Shown here piece by piece: positions 31,577-35,058 of a DNA stretch of 35,058 nucleotides. The position numbers and the translations under genes are program-made. Numbering within the stretch: the stretch's first letter is position 1; each line of letters opens with the position of its first letter. Below the pieces are notes generated by a model that saw nothing but the letters and a program-made list of their open reading frames with translations, was not told the origin of the DNA and did no database searches. This DNA comes from a virus. The stretch lies in IMG/VR virus record IMGVR_UViG_3300044624_000956, positions 1 to 35,058 of that record. One strand, given 5' to 3'.

Positions 31577-31628
31577 GCCTTGCACTTGTATCCGAGAGGA
31601 TATATAATCTAAGTGCAAGGCTTATTTT
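31577..31628 (+). terminator. Long composite terminator hairpin
   Basis: GCCTTGCACTT (31577-31587) pairs perfectly with AAGTGCAAGGC (31611-31621), an 11-bp stem followed by TTATTTTTTT. The loop contains a second hairpin, TATCC-GAGA-GGATA (31589-31602). It closes the fibre/Cys-rich block. Confidence 0.9.
31580..31608 (+). promoter_or_regulatory. Candidate sigma70 (early/host) promoter embedded in the terminator
   Basis: TTGCAC (31580-31585), a 17-base spacer, then a perfect TATAAT (31603-31608), with a predicted start at about 31615. The -35 is a 3/6 match; spacing and -10 are ideal. It would transcribe the glycosyltransferase/carbamoyltransferase pair without the upstream half of the terminator stem. 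Confidence 0.5.
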
Positions 31629-31640
31629 TTTGGAGTTTAA

Positions 31641-32582
31641 ATGTCTAGATCGAAAGCATTTTTTATAAATGGCGGCGCTGGTAGAATGATTAGTTCTGTT
31701 CCAGCTTTTGAAAAATACCTAGAGGAATCAGATGATAAAGATTTTATCATTGTTTGCGAAGGTGGAACAGATGTCTTTAAAGGACATCCTAAACTAGATG
31801 ATCGTGCCTACGACATCTGGCACAAGGGTCTTTTCAAAGACTACTTGAAAAATCGTGAAATTGTCACAACAGAACCCTATAGAGTCTGGGAATACTACAA
31901 CCAACAATGTTCAATTGCACAGGCCTTTGACATACAGGTCAACAACAAAGGACTACGAGAACTGCCAAAACCTACACTTAGGTTGTCCAAAGATGAACTA
32001 CTGAATGGTAGATCAGTGGTCAGCGAAGTAAAGAAAAAACTTAAAAAAGAAAAACTAGTGGTATTTCAACCCTATGGCCGAGGTGTTGAATACATTGACG
32101 AAACCTTGCTTGACCGCACAGCACGAAGTTTTGAATTAAAAGACGTAAAAGCCATAGTGAAAAAGCTGCAACAAAATGACTATGCAGTGATAATGATGAG
32201 CGAGTTCAAAACAGATCTATCAGATGCTAAACTCAAAGAAGAAGTGGCCATGCCTGAAAATGTCAACATGCGAGTTTGGGCAGCAATAATCAAATATGCC
32301 GATCATTTCTTGGGTTGCGATAGTTTGGGACAACACCTTGCATATTCAATGGAAACTCCATCAACAATTATCACAGGAGCCACATATCCTATAAATGTGT
32401 CTTATCCGGATTGCGAGTATTTTGAAATACTAGACATGGGCGAAATACATAGAGAATACGATCCTATCAGAATTTTACCTGATGAGCGAGTGAACAGAAT
32501 AAATGAAAATATCATGTCAATGACAGACGACATAACTACACTAGTAGTAAATCACGTATTAGGAAAAAAAGATGACAGTTAA
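31641..32582 (+). CDS. GT9 (heptosyltransferase)-like glycosyltransferase
   Basis: 313 residues. N-terminal KAFFINGGAGRMISSVPAFE (5-24) is a glycine-rich loop after the first strand, as in the GT-B enzymes of family GT9 (ADP-heptose-LPS heptosyltransferases). The second Rossmann-like domain begins near KLVVFQPYGRG (138-148), continues with YAVIMMSEFK, and contains AIIKYADHFLGCDSLGQHLA (215-234) followed by METPSTIITGATYP. This matches the GT9 signature D-x-F-x-G-x-D-(S/T)-G-x-x-H-x-A-x-A-x-x-x-P, with a leucine within the D-S-L-G. It therefore probably transfers a sugar from an NDP-sugar; acceptor unknown. GGAG (31632-31635) before ATG; overlaps the next gene by 11 bases, so both act in one pathway. 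It is not a structural protein and is preceded by its own candidate promoter. Confidence 0.75.
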   Translation: MSRSKAFFINGGAGRMISSVPAFEKYLEESDDKDFIIVCEGGTDVFKGHPKLDDRAYDIWHKGLFKDYLKNREIVTTEPYRVWEYYNQQCSIAQAFDIQVNNKGLRELPKPTLRLSKDELLNGRSVVSEVKKKLKKEKLVVFQPYGRGVEYIDETLLDRTARSFELKDVKAIVKKLQQNDYAVIMMSEFKTDLSDAKLKEEVAMPENVNMRVWAAIIKYADHFLGCDSLGQHLAYSMETPSTIITGATYPINVSYPDCEYFEILDMGEIHREYDPIRILPDERVNRINENIMSMTDDITTLVVNHVLGKKDDS

Positions 32583-34401
32583 AACCATATCAGCAAAAAA
32601 ATCAAATAAACCCGTGTGGGTCGCAGCCATTGCTCGCGGACATAATGCAGGCATCTGTCTACTAAAAGACGGAGAGATTGTATTTTCTATCGAAGAAGAA
32701 AGATTGAGTCGTCAAAAGTATGACGGCGGTCCGCTTGCGTCAATGGTTAAGATTTTAGAATACACAGATAAGCTAGACTTTTTGGTTGTAGCACATACAC
32801 AGAGTCTTGCAGATTCTTCGGGAAAAATTGATTATACCGGCGACGATATGTACACTGGCCTAGCTCGAAAGTTAGGACTAATTGATAGAAAAGTAGCTAA
32901 CCTACACAAACATCCTCAGGTGATTGATCTCAGTTTCATGCATCACAAGCTGCATGCTGCCTGCGCATTTTATCGTTCAGGTTGGGAAGATGCAGTTTCT
33001 TTGATTGTTGATGGTGCAGGCACATTCTATCAAATGAGTTACAACGACCAACCACTGTGGGTATGGGAAGTTGAGTCTATTGTTGATTGTGCATATCCTG
33101 CAGATTTCAAAACTCTTTACAAAAATTACGGTGCAAGAGATCCTATTGTTGGAACATTTCAAGCTGAATTTCCTTCTGCAAATTTAGGCGAGGATGGCGA
33201 AACACACGAAGCATGGGTTAGTGATCGTGCAGGCATTGTCAAGGCCTACGAGGGAGTAACTGAATATTGTGGATTCTCAGCTATTGAAGCTGGAAAGACT
33301 ATGGGATTATTTCCATACGGAAAAGCCAACAATAAAATTCCTCCGTTGTTTGATACAACATCTAAAATTCCGTTAACAAATAGAAACTTATTGGTGCCAA
33401 AATATCCAATGAGTAGCATGGTTAATTCACAACTATTTGATTATATTGACGAATTTCCTGAAGATCCTAAAGGTGATGTTACCTACATGGACAATCGTAG
33501 AGATATGGCCTATGCTGTTCAGACACAGACGCAAGAACAGGTGGTAAGACTAATCAAATTAGCCGCAGAAAAAAGTGGAAAGAATCGTGTTGTTATTTCC
33601 GGAGGCTATGGATTAAACTGTGTTGCTAACTATCATTATCTAGAAGAATTAAAAGATAGCGGCATTGAAATTTATGTTGAACCTATCAGCAATGATGCAG
33701 GTACAGCAATGGGCGCAGGTCTGCTGTTCTATCATGGCATGTATGACGATACTACCATACGTAAATACGATACTTTGTATTATGGCCCTGTACACACTTA
33801 TACCAGTGAAGAAATTGCTGCAAAGGCAGAAGCTGCTAATGCAGAAGTTACAGATGCTACAGCTAAAGACATTGTCAAGCTGTTACGTGAAAAAAACATT
33901 GTGACTATCTTCCAAGGACGTTCAGAAAACGGACCACGTGCCCTAGGCAATCGTTCAGTGCTGTTTGATCCAACATTTGAAGACGGCAAAGACTATGTGA
34001 ATGCAGTCAAGCATCGTGAATACTTCCGCCCATTTGCGGGAAGTATTCTAGAAGAAGATGTACACGAGTGGTTTGATTTACGTGGAATGAAAAACAGTCC
34101 ATTCATGATGTACGCTGTAAACTGCCAGCCAGGAGTTGAAGAAAAGATTCCAAGCATTATTCACGAAGATCATACCTGCCGTATTCAAACAGTTAATCCT
34201 GAGCAGAACAAGCACTACTATGATTTGATCAAAGCATTCAAAGATGAAACAGGCGTTCCTATCCTGTTTAATACCAGCTTTAATCTAGGTGGCGAACCCC
34301 TAGTAGAAACACTAGATGATGCTATTTGGACATTACAAAAGTCAGAAATTGAATACCTGTACTTGCCCGAGTACAGTAAACTAATTAAAATTGCCAACTA
34401 A
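32572..34401 (+). CDS. Carbamoyltransferase of the NodU/CmcH/TobZ family
   Basis: 609 residues, full length for the family (about 550-600). It transfers a carbamoyl group from carbamoyl phosphate via carbamoyl-adenylate to a hydroxyl. The N-terminal Kae1-like domain shows ARGHNAGICLLKDGEIVFSI (21-40), EEERLSRQKYDGG, the metal-binding H-x-x-x-H at 124-128 (HHKLH), VDGAG with Asp147, GGYGLNCVANY (344-354) and NDAGTAMGAG (374-383). The C-terminal domain has FQGRSENGPRALGNRSVLFD (447-466), REYFRPFAGSILEED (482-496) and LFNTSFNLGGEPLV (565-578). All expected catalytic and metal ligands seem present. Relatives act on antibiotics and Nod factors; some phage members are reported to carbamoylate 5-hydroxymethylcytosine in DNA. 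The 11-bp overlap with the GT9-like gene suggests a glycan or glycosylated target instead, or both. A terminator follows directly. Confidence 0.93.
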   Translation: MTVKTISAKKSNKPVWVAAIARGHNAGICLLKDGEIVFSIEEERLSRQKYDGGPLASMVKILEYTDKLDFLVVAHTQSLADSSGKIDYTGDDMYTGLARKLGLIDRKVANLHKHPQVIDLSFMHHKLHAACAFYRSGWEDAVSLIVDGAGTFYQMSYNDQPLWVWEVESIVDCAYPADFKTLYKNYGARDPIVGTFQAEFPSANLGEDGETHEAWVSDRAGIVKAYEGVTEYCGFSAIEAGKTMGLFPYGKANNKIPPLFDTTSKIPLTNRNLLVPKYPMSSMVNSQLFDYIDEFPEDPKGDVTYMDNRRDMAYAVQTQTQEQVVRLIKLAAEKSGKNRVVISGGYGLNCVANYHYLEELKDSGIEIYVEPISNDAGTAMGAGLLFYHGMYDDTTIRKYDTLYYGPVHTYTSEEIAAKAEAANAEVTDATAKDIVKLLREKNIVTIFQGRSENGPRALGNRSVLFDPTFEDGKDYVNAVKHREYFRPFAGSILEEDVHEWFDLRGMKNSPFMMYAVNCQPGVEEKIPSIIHEDHTCRIQTVNPEQNKHYYDLIKAFKDETGVPILFNTSFNLGGEPLVETLDDAIWTLQKSEIEYLYLPEYSKLIKIAN

Positions 34402-34423
34402 AAAAGCCCGCAAGGGCTTTTTT
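34401..34423 (+). terminator. Rho-independent terminator after the carbamoyltransferase
   Basis: AAAAAGCCC (34401-34409) and GGGCTTTTT (34414-34422) form a 9-bp stem closed by a GCAA (GNRA) tetraloop, with a T-run. It starts within the stop codon. Confidence 0.92.
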
Positions 34424-34430
34424 GTTTTAT

Positions 34431-34438
34431 GATAAATA
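34431..34438 (+). promoter_or_regulatory. T4-type late promoter GATAAATA
   Basis: It follows the terminator directly. The predicted start at about 34444 is next to the ATG at 34446, again implying an almost leaderless mRNA. Confidence 0.6.
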
Positions 34439-34445
34439 CACTACT

Positions 34446-34883
34446 ATGATCAACTTCACAAAATATTTCTTTCAAGGAGTTAAAAACACTCTTAGAATTC
34501 AGAACGGAGTGCAATTTGCCTACAAGGGTCCTTGGCAAACAGTAACACCCAACACCATTATAGACGAATGGTATGTTGGTGATTTTATGGCTGCAGAATA
34601 CACAGTGGTAGTTGACGTGGGCAACACAAGAAAAGAAATAATCAAATGTCTAGTGGTAGCAGGCCCTGAAAATGCCAATCTTACCATTTATGGTCGTACC
34701 AATCTCAGCGAAAATCTAATAGATATCACAGCCACTGTTAATGCATCAAAAATGCAACTGGTGGCAAATCCGGCATCCAGCCCGGACGGATCAACCTATG
34801 ATAACAGCACGTTGTTATTGGGTAGCAAGATGATATTCAGTGCCACTTACTATCACACAATCAACGATCTTGCGATTACTTAA
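34446..34883 (+). CDS. Small virion structural protein
   Basis: 145 residues from ATG 34446. An in-frame TTG at 34422 lies in the terminator tail upstream of the promoter and is unlikely. N-terminus MINFTKYFFQGVKNTLRIQN, then FAYKGPWQTVTPNTIIDEWY, VGDFMAAEYTVVVDVGNTRK, EIIKCLVVAGPENANLTIYG, ITATVNASKMQLVANPASSP and MIFSATYYHTINDL. A protein with the same 'F-TKYFFQGVKNxL...PW..v...tviDEW.v.dF..AEYtv' layout is annotated as a virion structural protein in many marine T4-like phages. No Shine-Dalgarno. Followed by another late promoter. Function in the particle is unknown. Confidence 0.8.
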   Translation: MINFTKYFFQGVKNTLRIQNGVQFAYKGPWQTVTPNTIIDEWYVGDFMAAEYTVVVDVGNTRKEIIKCLVVAGPENANLTIYGRTNLSENLIDITATVNASKMQLVANPASSPDGSTYDNSTLLLGSKMIFSATYYHTINDLAIT

Positions 34884-34895
34884 AGGTTAACTCCG

Positions 34896-34903
34896 TATAA
34901 ATA
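34896..34903 (+). promoter_or_regulatory. T4-type late promoter TATAAATA (perfect)
   Basis: Exact match to the T4 late consensus in the 70-base gap before the last gene, 50 bases upstream of its ATG, with GGAG at 34944-34947 as ribosome binding site. Confidence 0.75.
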
Positions 34904-34953
34904 CACTAGCAATCTTTGTGGAAGTTGATGGTGGTGGAATAGCGGAGAACTAA

Positions 34954-35058
34954 ATGTCAGTAAATTACATACCTTTAGAATCAAAAAGCGGCTTTCGCAG
35001 CCCGGGCTTCTCAGTGGATGAATTGGGAAATTTAACGGTCACTGGTGCTGTATCTGTT
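34954..35058 (+). CDS. N-terminus of a tail-fibre-like protein (runs off the window)
   Basis: The first 35 residues are visible: MSVNYIPLESKSGFRSPGFS, then VDELGNLTVTGAVSV. The opening 'Y-I-P-L-E-S-K-x-G-F-x-S-P-G-F-x-V-D' followed by a G-N-L/V-T repeat is the usual start of fibre proteins in marine T4-like phages. The gene is open at the 3' edge; its length and further domains cannot be seen. Confidence 0.75.
   Translation, partial: MSVNYIPLESKSGFRSPGFSVDELGNLTVTGAVSV

Noticed and set aside
31551-31628. Possible small RNA from a TTTAAATA box to the terminator at 31577
   Set aside because: The box spans the stop codon and is AT-rich by composition; the hairpin is fully explained as the terminator of the upstream block.

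Overview
The window is part of the late (virion) region of a T4-like myovirus of the kind found in sea water (cyanophage/pelagiphage-type). Evidence: the diagnostic T4 order portal gp20 - small core proteins - gp21 protease - gp22 scaffold - gp23 capsid; T4-type late promoters (NNTAAATA) at transcription-unit heads; and a long run of tail-fibre proteins built from modules typical of marine T4-like phages. All genes are on the + strand. The host cannot be named from this sequence. The short gp23, without the T4-type insertion domain, points to a branch distant from T4 itself.

Layout. 2-64: end of an upstream structural gene, by synteny the gp19 tail tube. 137-6630: head module (gp20, a small conserved protein, a DUF115/'norphogenetic'-like protein, an acidic core protein, gp21, gp22, gp23), closed by a UUCG-loop terminator. 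6703-12992: small virion proteins and medium-sized fibre proteins, including two tandem paralogs, one of which carries a GLEYA/PA14-like adhesin domain. 13001-26951: two giant paralogous fibre proteins (1845 and 2786 residues) made of eight N-terminal W/YGG repeats, a parallel beta-helix-like part, beta-propeller repeats and a highly conserved C-terminal block. 26965-27633: two short beta-rich proteins. 27646-30908: three tandem glycine- and cysteine-rich paralogs (34, 40 and 34 Cys), the most striking group here. 30911-31555: an unassigned protein. 31641-34401: a GT9-like glycosyltransferase overlapping a NodU/CmcH/TobZ-type carbamoyltransferase, with its own candidate sigma70 promoter and a GCAA-loop terminator. 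34446-35058: a virion protein and the start of another fibre gene.

How it fits together. The first third builds the prohead: gp20 nucleates it, gp22 and the acidic protein form the core, gp23 the shell, and gp21 cleaves them during maturation. The rest looks like a large host-recognition arsenal in which duplication and domain insertion have generated diversity. The GT9/carbamoyltransferase pair is enzymatic rather than structural and may modify a glycan or a hydroxymethylated base. Regulation appears to be mostly late promoters. Three of them sit so close to the next ATG that leaderless mRNAs are predicted, and two drive longer leaders with a stem-loop at the predicted 5' end, one of which could form a pseudoknot. 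No tRNA, CRISPR array, insertion sequence or integrase was seen. No gap of more than about 300 bases lacks a gene.
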